A stretch of 64,000 nt of DNA from contig NZ_NIOF01000001.1 of the NCBI RefSeq assembly GCF_002205645.1, forward strand, positions 124,001-188,000, written 5' to 3'. The notes below the pieces were generated by a model, which made no database searches, was not told the DNA's origin, and saw only the letters and a list, made by a program, of their open reading frames with translations. Every line of letters begins with the position of its first letter. Position 1 is the stretch's first letter. Positions 38,265-46,291 of the stretch are shown piece by piece. The translations under genes and the position numbers were made by a program. The DNA is from Roseateles aquatilis. GTDB taxonomy: Bacteria; Pseudomonadota; Gammaproteobacteria; Burkholderiales; Burkholderiaceae_C.

Positions 38265-38804
38265 TCAGCCCGCCTCGCCGGAACCGCCCGGACCTTCGAG
38301 CATCGCCTTCAAGTGCAAGGTCAACTCCTGCGCCTTGGCGGCGGACGGCGCCCGCGCCACGGCGGCTTCCGCCGCGTCGCGGCTGTCGGCGAAGCGGCCG
38401 AGGGCGTAGAGCGCCTCCGCCTGCACCACGCGCGTGAGCCAGTGGTCCGGCTTCGCGGCCAGGGACGGCGCGATCGCGGCGAGCGCCTGCTCCGGCGCGC
38501 CCGCGATGACCAGATGATTCGCCAGGAAGTAGCGCGCGATCAGCAGTGCGATGCCACCGTCCGCCTCGCCCAGCGCCAACTCGCCGTCGACCGCCTGCGT
38601 GTACTGCGCGGTCGCGCCCTCGACGTCGCCCAGCGCGGCCAGCACCCCGGCCAGTTGTCCCTTCAGGCCCGGCTCGGCGGAATGCCCGGGATCGATCAGG
38701 GCGAGCGCGGCCAGGTAGTGCGAGCGGGCTTCCTCCAGCCTGCCGGCACCCCAGCAGTCGAGGCCCAGGCTGGCCAGGCGGTTGATGTCGGAGGAGGCGA
38801 TCAT
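38265..38804 (-). CDS. TPR-repeat protein of unknown role
   Basis: A 179-residue protein of helical TPR-like repeats (GLDCWGAGRLEEARSHYLAA, LAGVLAALGDVEGATAQYTQ, YALGRFADSRDAAEAAVARA), with no signal peptide or other domain. A clear AAGGAG lies 7 bases before ATG 38804. It follows the SASA-type esterase gene by 29 bases on the same strand, so the two are probably co-transcribed. I do not recognise a specific family. Confidence 0.78.
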   Translation of the reverse strand: MIASSDINRLASLGLDCWGAGRLEEARSHYLAALALIDPGHSAEPGLKGQLAGVLAALGDVEGATAQYTQAVDGELALGEADGGIALLIARYFLANHLVIAGAPEQALAAIAPSLAAKPDHWLTRVVQAEALYALGRFADSRDAAEAAVARAPSAAKAQELTLHLKAMLEGPGGSGEAG

Positions 38805-38833
38805 CACGGGCTCCTTCGCAAGGCGTGCACGCG

Positions 38834-39865
38834 TCAGCGTGAGGACGGGGCCGACGCCTCTGCCTTCGCGGCGTCGGAGGATGCGGTCGATTCTGCCGTC
38901 CCCGCGCCGACGCTGGCACCGACGCCGACACGGGCGCTGGCGTTGCTGCCGCCGCTGTTGGCAGTGGCGCCGATCGCGGCTCCGGAGGCCGCGGCGGCGG
39001 GCGCCAGCGCCTGCGCCCACAACGTGGCGGCCTGCGCCGCGCCGGCGGCGGTGAAGTGACAGCCGTTGCGCAGCGGGATGCTGAGCTTGTCGGTGTCCGG
39101 TCCTTCGACGAAGCCGCTGCCCGGGATCACCAGCAGCTCCCGCACCGCCTCGCGCACCTGTCCGCCGTCGGTCGGCGGGCAGTAGGTCGATCGCGCCAGC
39201 CACCACGGCGCGTCGACGCCGCGCGCGGCCACGCCGGCGCGCAGCGCCGCCAGCGCGTCGCGGTAATCGGCCATCGCCGTGCGGTCTCGTGCGTCCGCCT
39301 CGCCCTGCTGCCACAGCACCGCCGCCACCGGCCAGCGGGTGCCCTTGATGCGGTCCACCTGCGTCTGCCAGTGCTTGCGCAGCGGGCCGTCGGCGGTCCA
39401 CTCGCCGATCGAGCTGCCTTCCACCGCGATCACCGCCCACACGATCGGATGCCCTTGCCAGCGCCCGTGCAGCGCCTGGTTCACCGCCGGCCAGAGGCTG
39501 CCGCCGGTGCCGGTGCCGCCCGGCAGCGGCGCGCCCGACAGGCCGCAGCCGCCTTCGTGAAGCACCGGCATCGGCGCGATCGGCGGCGCGGCGGCATTGG
39601 CCGGATCGGCATGGTTGGCGGCATTGGACTGCCCCATCACCAGCACCACCACCGGCTGCTCGCCGCGGAACACCGCGCCGCAGTCGGGCGCCGTGACCGG
39701 CATGCCGTGGATGCCGTCCAGGCGCCGGATCAGGTCGTCGGCCGGCGTCGCGCTCTTGGGCGCGCGCAGCATGGCCACGCCCGTGGCGAGCATGCCGGCG
39801 CACGACAGCACCGCCACGGCGACGATCGCCGCGCCCAGCAGGGGATTCTTCCGTTCTTCAGTCAT
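38834..39865 (-). CDS. membrane-anchored SASA/SGNH-type carbohydrate esterase
   Basis: This 343-residue protein has one N-terminal membrane helix (LLGAAIVAVAVLSCAGMLAT) and a periplasmic SGNH-fold domain of the sialate O-acetylesterase class: VLVMGQSNAAN (block I Ser), GSLWPAVNQAL, AVEGSSIGEW, LWQQGEADA (block III region) and NGCHFTAAGA carrying the catalytic His. The last 40 residues are Ala/Ser/Gly-rich. Enzymes of this fold remove O-acetyl groups from sugars. Beside an acyltransferase and the polysaccharide locus, a role in trimming or setting acetylation of the exopolysaccharide is plausible but inferred. Confidence 0.78.
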   Translation of the reverse strand: MTEERKNPLLGAAIVAVAVLSCAGMLATGVAMLRAPKSATPADDLIRRLDGIHGMPVTAPDCGAVFRGEQPVVVLVMGQSNAANHADPANAAAPPIAPMPVLHEGGCGLSGAPLPGGTGTGGSLWPAVNQALHGRWQGHPIVWAVIAVEGSSIGEWTADGPLRKHWQTQVDRIKGTRWPVAAVLWQQGEADARDRTAMADYRDALAALRAGVAARGVDAPWWLARSTYCPPTDGGQVREAVRELLVIPGSGFVEGPDTDKLSIPLRNGCHFTAAGAAQAATLWAQALAPAAAASGAAIGATANSGGSNASARVGVGASVGAGTAESTASSDAAKAEASAPSSR

Positions 39866-39920
39866 CAGCCCTCAACCGTCCAAGGTGAACGGCGCATTGT
39901 CGACGCGCGGCGGACGACCG

Positions 39921-40955
39921 TCAGCCTTGCACCGCCGTGGCTTCGGGACGGGATATCCGGGCGCGATGGCGGGCGCGGATCCAGCGCATCGCGGGCTGCT
40001 CGACGAAGGTCGTCAGCGCGTGCGCCAGCGCGGCGCAGAGCGCGATCGTGACCAGGATCGCGACGTTCACGTCCAGGCCCCAGGACTCGAAGCGGCGCAG
40101 CAACGCCCAGCCGATGTTCTCGTGCAGCAGGTACAGCGTGTACGAGATCGCTCCCAGCCACAGCAGCACCGGGTGCTCCAGCCAGGTCCAGCGGCCGCGC
40201 GCCGCGCCGTGCAGCACGGCGAAGAAGGCCACCGCCAGCGCGGCCTCGACCGGCTTGTCCACCACCCCGATCACCGCGGCCGCGGCCAACGCCAGCGCCC
40301 AGTCCAGGCGCGAGCCGGCGTCCGCGCGGCTCAAGCGGTAGATCGCCACGCCGAGCGCGAACCAGCAGATGGTCGGCAGCAGCAACCAGCGCTGCCCCAT
40401 CCACGGCAGGTCGACGCCGAGGAAGACCTGCGCGCCCGCGTACACCAGCCGCAGCGCCAGGCAGGCGAAGAGGAAGTGGCGCAGGCCGGCGGCCGCGCCG
40501 AGCCGGAAGCTCAGCAACGCCCAGAAGTAAAAGAGCAGCTCCACTTCCAGCGTCCAGTACACGCCGTCCACGTGCGGCACGCCGAAGAAGCCCTGCACCA
40601 TCGTCACGTTGACCAGCAGCGTCTCCCAGCCCACCGTCTTGCCGGGCAGGCCGATCGCGTGCGTCAGCGCGAAGGTCAGCAGGATCGCGCCCCAGTAGGC
40701 CGGATACAGCCGGCTGAAGCGCGACACGACGAAGTCCATCGGCCGCGCGGTGCGCTCCAGCGTCATGAAGATGACGAACCCGCTGATCATGAAGAACAGG
40801 TTGACCCCGAGGTAGCCGAAGGGCACCGAGAACAGCGGCTGGACCGGATGGCCGAAGACCTGGTCGTACCGGGTCGTGTAGTGGAACAGCACCACCGCCA
40901 GCGCCGCGATGCCCCGCAGGGCATCGAGTTGCGCGAGCCGCGGCGCCTTGCTCAC
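39921..40955 (-). CDS. membrane acyltransferase (acyltransferase 3 family)
   Basis: A 344-residue integral membrane protein of the OafA/NodX acyltransferase-3 family, which transfers acyl groups to sugars on the periplasmic side. It begins LAQLDALRGIAALAVVLFHY (the family's D-X-R-G and His motif), has R.YPAYW (SRLYPAYWGAILL) and about ten hydrophobic segments, and ends with a basic tail. The start is GTG 40955, which overlaps the decarboxylase stop within GTGTGA, so the two genes are translationally coupled. It probably O-acylates the XrtA-associated glycan; the acyl group is unknown. Confidence 0.88.
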   Translation of the reverse strand: MSKAPRLAQLDALRGIAALAVVLFHYTTRYDQVFGHPVQPLFSVPFGYLGVNLFFMISGFVIFMTLERTARPMDFVVSRFSRLYPAYWGAILLTFALTHAIGLPGKTVGWETLLVNVTMVQGFFGVPHVDGVYWTLEVELLFYFWALLSFRLGAAAGLRHFLFACLALRLVYAGAQVFLGVDLPWMGQRWLLLPTICWFALGVAIYRLSRADAGSRLDWALALAAAAVIGVVDKPVEAALAVAFFAVLHGAARGRWTWLEHPVLLWLGAISYTLYLLHENIGWALLRRFESWGLDVNVAILVTIALCAALAHALTTFVEQPAMRWIRARHRARISRPEATAVQG

Positions 40956-42196
40956 ACCAGGACCTCGCCGGCCGCCGGATGGCTCAGGAAGCCTTGCGGG
41001 CTCGCCGTGATGCCGTAGGCGCCGGACTGGAACACGACCACCAGGTCGCCGGGCCGCGCGTGCGGCAGGCTCATGCGCTCGCCCAGCAGGTCCAGCGGCG
41101 TGCACAACGGGCCGACGACGGACACGCCGGCCTCGACCTCGCCGTCCATGCGATTGCCGATGGCCACGGGATAGTTCTTGCGGATCACCTGGCCGAAGTT
41201 GCCCGACGCGGCCAGGTGGTGATGCAGGCCGCCGTCGGTCACCAGATAGACCTGGCCGCGCGAGACCTTGCGGTCCACGACGCGGGACACGTAGACGCCG
41301 GCCTCGCCGACCAGGTAACGGCCCAGCTCGACGACCAACTTCGCCTGCGGCAACTCGACCGCGGCGCGCTCGATCAACGCGGCCAGGTTGGCGGCGATCG
41401 GCGCCAGGTCCAGCCGCTGCTCGCCCGGGAAATACGGGATGCCAAAACCGCCGCCCAGGTTCAACACCTTGACCGGCGCCGGCGCGTCCTGCGCCAGCCG
41501 CAGCGCCAGCTCGAAGCTCTTGAGCTGCGCCTCCACGATGGCCTCCGGCTTCAGGTTCTGCGAGCCGGCGAAGAGGTGGAAGCCCTCGAAGCCCAAGCCC
41601 GCCTCGCCGATGCGCGCCAGCAGCTCGGGCACCTGCTCGGCGTCGACGCCGAACTGCTTGGGCCCGCCGCCCATCTTCATGCCGGAGGACTTCAGCTCGA
41701 AGTCCGGGTTGACGCGCACCGCCACGCGGGCCGCGTAACCGGTCTCGGCGCACAGGCCGCGCAGCAGCTCGACCTCGCGGAACGACTCGATGTTGATCAG
41801 GATGCCCGCGGCCAACGCCTGCTTGAGCTCCAGCGCGCTCTTGCCGGGACCGGCGAAGCTGATCTCGCGCGGATCGGCGCCGCCGTCCAGCGCCACCTGT
41901 AGCTCGCCGGCCGAGGCCACGTCGATGCCGTCCACCAGTCCCGCCATGTGCGCCACCAGCGCCGGCATCGGGTTGGCCTTCATCGCGAAGTGCAGTTCCA
42001 GCCCCGCCGGCAGCGCCGCGCGCAGCGCCTCGACGCGGCGCGTCAGCAGACCGCGGTCGTAGGCGTAGAACGGCGTGCGGCCGACACGGTCGGCCAATCG
42101 CGTCAGCGCCTGACCGCCGATCTGCAGCACGCCGTCGCGCACGTCGAACTGGTCCATCGGCGCGTGTTGCGGAGCGGCCTTGGCGGGTGCGGTCAT
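40952..42196 (-). CDS. PLP-dependent decarboxylase, exosortase A system-associated
   Basis: About 414 residues, fold type III (alanine racemase-like barrel), related to diaminopimelate and ornithine decarboxylases. The PLP lysine is in LELHFAMKANP (Lys73). Other motifs are VDGIDVASAGEL, KSSGMKMGGGPKQFG, GGGFGIPYF, ELGRYLVGEAGVYV and the active-site Cys in VGPLCTPLDLL. This subfamily is found with XrtA loci next to an AMP-forming ligase, as here. It presumably makes an amine from an amino acid, possibly one bound to the carrier protein. ATG 42196 was chosen over an in-frame GTG at 42214 that falls within a repeat. Confidence 0.92.
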   Translation of the reverse strand: MTAPAKAAPQHAPMDQFDVRDGVLQIGGQALTRLADRVGRTPFYAYDRGLLTRRVEALRAALPAGLELHFAMKANPMPALVAHMAGLVDGIDVASAGELQVALDGGADPREISFAGPGKSALELKQALAAGILINIESFREVELLRGLCAETGYAARVAVRVNPDFELKSSGMKMGGGPKQFGVDAEQVPELLARIGEAGLGFEGFHLFAGSQNLKPEAIVEAQLKSFELALRLAQDAPAPVKVLNLGGGFGIPYFPGEQRLDLAPIAANLAALIERAAVELPQAKLVVELGRYLVGEAGVYVSRVVDRKVSRGQVYLVTDGGLHHHLAASGNFGQVIRKNYPVAIGNRMDGEVEAGVSVVGPLCTPLDLLGERMSLPHARPGDLVVVFQSGAYGITASPQGFLSHPAAGEVLV

Positions 42197-42199
42197 CTT

Positions 42200-42256
42200 G
42201 GGGTCAATGCTCACGGTGGATGCTTGCGGTCAATGCGGTCAATGGGGTCGATGCGG
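42200..42256. repeat. GGTCAATG repeats in the ligase-decarboxylase gap
   Basis: Four degenerate copies of (G)GGTCAATGC are spread over 57 bases between the ligase stop and the decarboxylase start, overlapping the alternative GTG start. They could form weak secondary structure or vary in number. Confidence 0.6.
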
Positions 42257-42285
42257 GCCTGCGGCGCGGTCGGCGGGGCCGGCCG

Positions 42286-43893
42286 TCACGGCGCCTCCTG
42301 CTGGGCGACCCATTCGGTGCTGAGCAGCTTGCGGTCGATCTTGCCGTTGGGGTTGCGCGGCAGCGGGCCGGCCTTCTCCACGAACCCGGCCGGCACCATG
42401 TACGCCGGCATGCGCGCGCGGCACGCGGCCAGCAGCGCGGCGGCGTCCAGCGCGTCCGCCCCGGCGGGCGGCGTCGCGATCACCTGGATGGACTGGCCCA
42501 GCGTCGCATGGTCGACGCCGAAGGCGACGCATTCGCCCACCAACTGCGTCGTGTACAGGATCTCCTCGACCTCGGTCGGGCTGACGCGGTAGCCGGAGGT
42601 CTTGATCATCTCGTCGCGGCGGCCGATGAAGTACAGGAAACCTTCCGCGTCCATGCGCACGTTGTCTCCGGAGAAGACCGCGTACTCGGGCAGCTGCAGG
42701 CCGGCCTCACGGCCCGCGGCGCCGGCCGGCAGCAGCTTGTAGCGCTCGGCGGTCTTCTCGGCGTCGTTCCAGTAGCCCATGCCGACCAGCGCGCCGCGGT
42801 GCACCAGCTCGCCGGGCTCGTCGGGCGCGCAGGGCGTGCCGTCCTCGCGCAGCACCAGGATCTCGGCGTTGGGGATGGCCTTGCCGATCGAATCGGGCCG
42901 GCGATCGACCTCCTCCGGCGGCAGGTAGGTCGAGCGGAAGGCCTCGGTCAGGCCGTACATCAGGAAGGGTTTCGCCGACGGCACGCGCTGGCGCAGCAGG
43001 CCCAGCGTCTCGCGCGGCATGCGGCCGCCGGTGTTGGCGAAGTAGCGCAACCGGGCGTCGATCGCGGCCGGCCACTCCAGTTGCGCCAGCTGGATGTACA
43101 GCGGCGGCACGGCGGTCAGGCCGGTGATGCAGTCGCGCTCCAGCGCCTTGAGCACGTCGCGCGGCATCAGGTAGTTGAGCAGCGACACCGACGCGCCGGC
43201 GTGGAACGCCGTCGTCAACTGGCTGAAGCCGGCGTCGAAGGACAGCGGCAGCGCCGCCAGCAGCCGGTCGTCGGGGCGGTTGCCCAGGTAGCTGGCGACG
43301 CTCTTGGCGCCCGCCACCATGTTGCGGTGGGACAGGACCACGCCCTTGGGCCGGCCGGTCGAGCCGGAGGTGTAGAGGATGGCCACCATGTCGGTGTCGA
43401 TGACCCGGTGCGCCGCCCGCGCGGGCGCGTCCAGCAGGTCGCTGTAGCGGACCCAGCCGGCGGGCTCGGCGTCCGGCGCGGGGTCGACCAGCACCACGTG
43501 CCGGATCGACGGGCATTGCGCCAGCACCGGCTGCAGCGACGCGAAGCGGTCGCGCGAGGTGATCAGCACGCGGACCTCGCAGTCGCGCACGATGAAGCCG
43601 ACCTGCTCGGCCTTCAGGATCGGATTGATGGGCACGAAGACGCCGCCGGCGGCCGGCGCCGCGAAGCTGGCCACGACCGTCTCCAGCCGCTTGTCCAGGT
43701 AGATGCCGACCCGTTCCGCGCGCGCCAGGCCCAGCGACAGCAGGCCGCTGGCCAGCGCGCGCACCTGGGCGGCCAGCTCGGCGTAGTCCAGCGCGCGGGC
43801 GCCGTCGCGCAGCGCGGGCGCGGCCGGGTCGCGGTCGGCGCTGTGCCAGATCAGGTGCGGGAGCAGGTGGCTGTCGGTGGCGGATGCGGTCAC
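42286..43893 (-). CDS. AMP-forming acyl-CoA ligase, exosortase A system-associated
   Basis: This 535-residue ANL enzyme has the P-loop AILYTSGSTGRPKGV (about residue 172), NTGGRMP, the A5 motif MYGLTEAFRSTY, FSGDNVRMDAEGFLYFIGR (A7-A8) and the catalytic lysine in NPNGKIDRKLL near the C-terminus. It belongs to the subgroup found beside the XrtA-associated decarboxylase. It activates a carboxylic or amino acid as adenylate, and the nearby divergent carrier protein is the natural acceptor. It is the first gene of the minus-strand group ligase-decarboxylase-acyltransferase-esterase. The substrate is unknown. Confidence 0.93.
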   Translation of the reverse strand: MTASATDSHLLPHLIWHSADRDPAAPALRDGARALDYAELAAQVRALASGLLSLGLARAERVGIYLDKRLETVVASFAAPAAGGVFVPINPILKAEQVGFIVRDCEVRVLITSRDRFASLQPVLAQCPSIRHVVLVDPAPDAEPAGWVRYSDLLDAPARAAHRVIDTDMVAILYTSGSTGRPKGVVLSHRNMVAGAKSVASYLGNRPDDRLLAALPLSFDAGFSQLTTAFHAGASVSLLNYLMPRDVLKALERDCITGLTAVPPLYIQLAQLEWPAAIDARLRYFANTGGRMPRETLGLLRQRVPSAKPFLMYGLTEAFRSTYLPPEEVDRRPDSIGKAIPNAEILVLREDGTPCAPDEPGELVHRGALVGMGYWNDAEKTAERYKLLPAGAAGREAGLQLPEYAVFSGDNVRMDAEGFLYFIGRRDEMIKTSGYRVSPTEVEEILYTTQLVGECVAFGVDHATLGQSIQVIATPPAGADALDAAALLAACRARMPAYMVPAGFVEKAGPLPRNPNGKIDRKLLSTEWVAQQEAP

Positions 43894-44088
43894 GGTGCGG
43901 TCGCTCGGGGCGGTGGCGGGGCATGCGAAGGGGCCGATCCTCGTTCAAGGCGGCCCCGGCGGCGCTCGAAAAAAAAGTATCTCACGCGCTCCGGCGGCAA
44001 GACCTCACGAACGGGCGCGGATCCCCTTGGGATAGGGGGGCGCCACGGGGGGCGCCAGAGGGGGCCACAGTTAAGATCCGCCCCGACC
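43894..44088. promoter_or_regulatory. divergent control region of the glycan locus
   Basis: 195 bases between the ligase and carrier-protein genes must hold promoters for both arms. It includes an A8 tract (about 43970) and a GGCGCC-N6-GGCGCC inverted repeat (44039-44056) about 33 bases before the carrier ATG. A TTAAGAT -10-like box lies near 44071. No -24/-12 element like that of the PEP-CTERM gene is present. Confidence 0.4.
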
Positions 44089-44340
44089 ATGAACACCCAA
44101 CAACACCTGCTCGCCATCCTCGACGACGTCCTGAGCCTGGAAGGCCGCGCCAAGGACTTCACCGTCGACACCGCGCTGCTGGGCGCGATCCCGGAACTCG
44201 ATTCCATGGCGGTCGTCAGCCTGATCACCGCGCTCGAGGAACAGTTCGGCATCGTCGTCGACGACGACGAGATCGACGGCGCCACCTTCGCCACCGTCGG
44301 CGCCCTGCTGGACTTCGTCAACGGCAAGCTGGCCGCCTGA
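44089..44340 (+). CDS. acyl carrier protein, exosortase A system-associated
   Basis: An 83-residue acidic four-helix carrier. The phosphopantetheine attachment site is Ser39 in IPELDSMAVVSLI, and the protein has the typical acidic helix II-III (EEQFGIVVDDDEIDGATF). It lies divergent from the AMP ligase and 38 bases upstream of hydrolase 2. Such stand-alone carriers in XrtA loci presumably hold the acyl or aminoacyl group made by the ligase. It requires a phosphopantetheinyl transferase encoded elsewhere. Confidence 0.93.
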   Translation: MNTQQHLLAILDDVLSLEGRAKDFTVDTALLGAIPELDSMAVVSLITALEEQFGIVVDDDEIDGATFATVGALLDFVNGKLAA

Positions 44341-44378
44341 CCGGCGCCGCCAGCGTCCGCCGCGCCGCGCCCTCCGCC

Positions 44379-45281
44379 ATGACCGCCGCGAGCACCGCCT
44401 TCTTCCTGGATGCCGGTGCGCGCGGCCAGCGCCTGTGCGTGCACACGCCCGCCGCGTCCCTCGACGGCGCGGGCGCGCCGCTGGGCCAGATCCTGCTGCT
44501 CCCCGCCTTCGCGGAGGAGATGAACAAATCCCGCCGCATGACCGCCCTGGCCGCGCGTGCCTTCGCCGCCGCCGGCCTGGAGGTGCTCACGCTGGACCTG
44601 CTCGGTTGCGGCGACAGCAGCGGCGACTTCGGCGACGCGAGCTGGGCCGACTGGCAGGACGACGCCCGGATCGCCGCCGCCTGGCTCGACGGGCGCGCCC
44701 TGCCCGGCCCCGACGGCGCCAAGCCGCCGCTGTGGCTCTGGGGCCTGCGCGCCGGCGCCCTGCTCGCGCCCGCCGCCATCGAGGCCGTCGCCGACCGGTC
44801 GGTGCGCCTGCTGCTCTGGCAGCCGGTCACCACCGGCAAGCTGCAGCTGCAGCAGTTCATGCGGCTGCGCGTCGCCGCGGACCTGATCGGCGGCCAGGCC
44901 AAGGGCGCCGTGCAGGCGATGCGCGACCAGCTCGCCCGCGGCGAGTCGGTCGAGATCGCCGGCTACCGGCTGTCCCCGGCCCTGGCCCACGGCCTGGAGG
45001 CCGCGCAACTGAAGCCGTCGCCGCGCGTCTCGCGGGTGGCCTGGCTGGAGCTCTCCACGCGCGAGGACGCCGGCCTGACCCCGGCCGCCTCGATGGCCGT
45101 CCAGGCCTGGCAGGCGCAAGGCGCCGAGGTCCGCGCCGCCGTCTGCCAGGGCCCGTCGTTCTGGGCCGCGACCGAGATCGAAGAAGCCCCGCGCCTGATC
45201 GAGGCCAGCCTCGCCGCGCTGACCGCGGGCGACGACTTCGCGACCCAACCCGCCGTGCCGCCCGAGGCCGTCGCCGCATGA
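44379..45281 (+). CDS. exosortase A system-associated hydrolase 2 (apparent pseudo-hydrolase)
   Basis: A 300-residue alpha/beta-hydrolase-fold protein (LLLPAFAEEMNKSRRM, LTLDLLGCGDSSGDFGDASW). At the nucleophile elbow the usual G-X-S-X-G reads GLRAG (residues 122-126, Arg124 in place of Ser), and the C-terminal region (AVCQGPSFWAATEIEEAP) lacks the catalytic His. It therefore looks catalytically inactive, unless it uses other residues. Family knowledge: this protein is a regular member of XrtA loci, beside hydrolase 1. The stop overlaps the hydrolase 1 start (ATGA), suggesting stoichiometric synthesis and perhaps a heterodimer. Confidence 0.9.
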   Translation: MTAASTAFFLDAGARGQRLCVHTPAASLDGAGAPLGQILLLPAFAEEMNKSRRMTALAARAFAAAGLEVLTLDLLGCGDSSGDFGDASWADWQDDARIAAAWLDGRALPGPDGAKPPLWLWGLRAGALLAPAAIEAVADRSVRLLLWQPVTTGKLQLQQFMRLRVAADLIGGQAKGAVQAMRDQLARGESVEIAGYRLSPALAHGLEAAQLKPSPRVSRVAWLELSTREDAGLTPAASMAVQAWQAQGAEVRAAVCQGPSFWAATEIEEAPRLIEASLAALTAGDDFATQPAVPPEAVAA

Positions 45282-46276
45282 GCGCCGCCCCGCGCCATCA
45301 CGACAGCGTGCTGTCCATCGCCTGCGACGGGCTGGCGCTGGTCGGCCTGCTGAGCGAGCCCGCCATCGCCACCGGTGCGGCCAACGCGGCTGATCGGGCC
45401 GATGGCTCGGCCGAGGAAACACGCGATGGCGGCAAGGCCGACGCCGCATCCGGCCACATCGGCCGCGGCAGCGGGATCGGCATGCTGCTGGTCGTCGGCG
45501 GCCCGCAGTACCGCGTCGGCAGCCACCGCCAGTTCACGCTGCTGGCCCGCGCGCTGGCCGCCGACGGCGTGCCCTGCCTGCGCATCGACTACCGCGGCAT
45601 GGGCGACGCCGAGGGCGACCAGCGCGGCTTCGAGCAGGTCGACGCCGACATCGCCGCGGCCCTGGACGCCTGGCAGCGCGAGCGCCCGGCGCTGCGCCGC
45701 GTCGTGATCTGGGGCCTGTGCGACGCCGCGTCGGCCGCGCTGCTGTACGTGCACCGCCGCCGCGACCCGCGCGTCGCCGGCCTGTGCCTGGCCAACCCGT
45801 GGGTGCGCACCGAGGCCAGCCTGGCGCGCACGCAGGTCAAGCACTACTACCTGGACCGGCTGCGCCAGCCCGCCTTCTGGCGCAAGCTGCTGAGCGGCCG
45901 CGTCGGCCTGTCCGCCGTGCGCGAGCTGCTGGGCAAGCTGGCGCAGAGCCGCGCGACGGCCCCGTCGTCGGCCGCGTCGACCGCCGCGCGCGCCGGGGCG
46001 GCCGGGGACACCCGCCACTACACCGAGCAGATGGCTGACGGCCTGCGCGCCTTCGGCGGCCCGGTGCTGCTGATCCTGTCCGGCGACGATTACGTCGCCA
46101 AGGAATTCCTGGACCGCTGCCGCGACGGCGGCCCGGCCTGGCACGGGTTGCTGACCCGCCCCGGGCTGCGCCGCGAAGACCTGCCCGAGGCAGACCATAC
46201 CTTCTCGACCGCCGCCTGGCGCGCGCATGTGGAGCGGCTCACCGCCGGCTTCGTGCGCGACGCGTCGCCGGCCTGA
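45278..46276 (+). CDS. exosortase A system-associated hydrolase 1
   Basis: A 332-residue alpha/beta hydrolase. The nucleophile elbow is WGLCDAASAAL (Cys148 in G-L-C-D-A), so a cysteine replaces the usual serine, as in dienelactone hydrolases. The Asp in LSGDDYVAKEF and the His in EADHTFSTAAW complete a plausible triad. IDYRGMGDAEGD matches the family. Two Ala/Gly/Ser-rich inserts (residues about 30-66 and 228-245) lengthen this copy. A thioesterase or acyl-transfer role on the carrier protein is inference. It is coupled to hydrolase 2 by ATGA, and the next gene follows after 15 bases. Confidence 0.92.
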   Translation: MSAAPRHHDSVLSIACDGLALVGLLSEPAIATGAANAADRADGSAEETRDGGKADAASGHIGRGSGIGMLLVVGGPQYRVGSHRQFTLLARALAADGVPCLRIDYRGMGDAEGDQRGFEQVDADIAAALDAWQRERPALRRVVIWGLCDAASAALLYVHRRRDPRVAGLCLANPWVRTEASLARTQVKHYYLDRLRQPAFWRKLLSGRVGLSAVRELLGKLAQSRATAPSSAASTAARAGAAGDTRHYTEQMADGLRAFGGPVLLILSGDDYVAKEFLDRCRDGGPAWHGLLTRPGLRREDLPEADHTFSTAAWRAHVERLTAGFVRDASPA

Positions 46277-46291
46277 CGGAGCTCCCGCACC

